A DNA stretch of 64,000 bases from Ypsolopha sequella (lineage: Eukaryota; Arthropoda; Insecta; Lepidoptera; Ypsolophidae): the NCBI GenBank assembly GCA_934047225.1, contig CAKOHE010000107.1:1178001-1242000 (forward strand), written 5' to 3'. Of the stretch, positions 63,176-64,000 are shown one piece after another. Numbering within the stretch: the first letter of the stretch is position 1; each line of letters opens with the position of its first letter. The translations under genes were made by a program, and so were the position numbers. A model generated the notes under the pieces. The model did no database searches and was not told the DNA's origin. It was given only the letters and a program-made list of their open reading frames with translations.

Positions 63176-64000
63176 TTTAATCTTGTTAAAGTAGGTGGTT
63201 GATTACTAAGATAAAATACTCAACGAGTTTGAGCTAAACTATAAGAGCGGACGTACAACTAAAACAATTGATGAGATCGATGAATAGAGCTGAGATACTT
63301 GCGCGGATGAAGTAACAATGACTATGTTCAAACGGAATACGGAACTCTTAAATAAACACGAAAGAGAAAAAAAAAAAAAAAAATTTTTCTTTTTAAACAA
63401 CCTGTATATGAGCTGATAAACCAACGTGGAACACCCTATATGTGTACCACAAACAACAAGATCAGAGATGAGAAGAGAAAAAAAAACAAATTGTTTACTA
63501 TATTTGTGCTATATATATATACCCGGGTAAAAAAGGCAGACAATAACACAAATAAACGGTCCGGCAATATATTACTGCGACGTGAGATTACCGCAACACA
63601 AAAATATCGAAAAGGGCTGATGAACCTGTTCACTTTTATGTTATTTGCCTTGAAATCACGTGCCGACAATACGCTTTGGTTCTTGTTTACACGAAAGTAC
63701 CTTTACAACAACAACATCAGTCGTCGAAAATTCTATTTATAGAATAAAATACCTACCTACAAGCCTCGAATGCGTAAACAAACAAAGAATGCGTTCACCT
63801 GGCAGAAATCGTATCTAAATGTGCGGACAATCCAATGATGCTAATCAAGCTTTAATCAACGTAATAATACGTAACCGTATAACGTGTGTACTTATGTACT
63901 CAACACACGTAACTTACGTATATATGTGACGTATATAAGTGCACGAAATAAAGCAAATTTATACTCGTTCCGAAAAAAAAATATCTCGCAAAATCTCGTA
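63176..64000 (-). other. BEL-E leader, continuing beyond the window
   Basis: Untranslated sequence matching the BEL-B leader (about 6730-7460) in reverse orientation, including the long A/T homopolymers at 63365-63400 and TACGAGATTTTGCGAGATA at the right edge. By comparison with BEL-B, about 400 bp of leader plus the 5' LTR should follow past 64000. Confidence 0.85.

Larger units (their letters stand above)
57041..64000 (-). mobile_element. BEL-E: BEL/Pao retrotransposon with intact frames (partial at window edge)
   Basis: Reads right to left. The 3' LTR is 57041-57452, pol 57416-61444, gag 61556-63175 and the leader 63176-64000 and beyond; the 5' LTR lies outside the window. On the left the element ends ...TTACA exactly inside a minisatellite unit (after GGGGCA), so it inserted into the array. 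The 5-bp duplication is predicted to be GGGCA. It is homologous to BEL-B, which is a deletion derivative of a related family; their LTRs are alignable but clearly diverged. Confidence 0.92.

Overview
This is animal nuclear DNA. It is AT-rich, has few host genes and is packed with transposable elements. Several repeats point to a moth or butterfly (Lepidoptera): RTE-type LINE ends with the GEAYVQQW-like tail, a SINE with the GTGCTTCGGAAGGCACG body, the GTGCGAGTCAG...GGAACCCTA repeat, and abundant BEL/Pao elements. I see no bacterial operon, rRNA gene or CRISPR array.

Layout. (1) 1-1.3 kb: 3' end of a Jockey-type LINE with a 57-bp GC-rich tandem repeat. (2) 3.2-11.7 kb: a BEL/Pao element (here BEL-A) with 686-bp LTRs, target duplication GCCTA, a near-complete gag and a shattered pol. 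A second, 2994-bp BEL/Pao deletion derivative (BEL-B; 468-bp LTRs, duplication ATTGT) sits inside its gag. (3) 12.4-22.2 kb: LINE and satellite debris, then a broken PIF/Harbinger transposon with a HARBI1-like transposase on + and a Myb/SANT-like protein on -, converging. hAT elements, a SINE and fold-back elements have inserted into it. (4) 22.7-25.1 kb: a BEL gag remnant and a LINE endonuclease-RT with a mutated active site. (5) 25.8-42.5 kb: LINE fragments (one permuted), tandem repeats and long-TIR MITEs. The only convincing host coding sequence lies here: a 150-bp exon at 38801-38950 (-) resembling the armadillo-like ZYG11/ZER1 family. (6) 42.5-51.4 kb: a Ty3/Gypsy element interrupted by a complete, young BEL/Pao element (BEL-C; 227-bp LTRs, duplication CCCAA, tRNA-Arg primer site). 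BEL-C's gag-pol is broken by one stop codon. (7) 51.5-57.0 kb: about 168 copies of a 33-bp minisatellite with a higher-order period near 1.35-1.39 kb. (8) 57.0-64.0 kb: a BEL/Pao element on - (BEL-E) with intact gag and pol reading frames. It is inserted inside the minisatellite and runs off the right edge.

How it fits together. The window records layered insertions: BEL-B in BEL-A, BEL-C in Gypsy, BEL-E in the minisatellite, and hAT in Harbinger. LTR pairs are identical or nearly so, so the BEL insertions are recent. BEL-A (gag, no working pol) and BEL-B (no gag, internally deleted pol) cannot make all their own proteins and were probably mobilised by autonomous relatives such as BEL-E. In BEL-E, gag and pol lie in one frame separated by a single UGA followed by CUA, a known leaky-stop context. 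All repeat identities were judged by eye.
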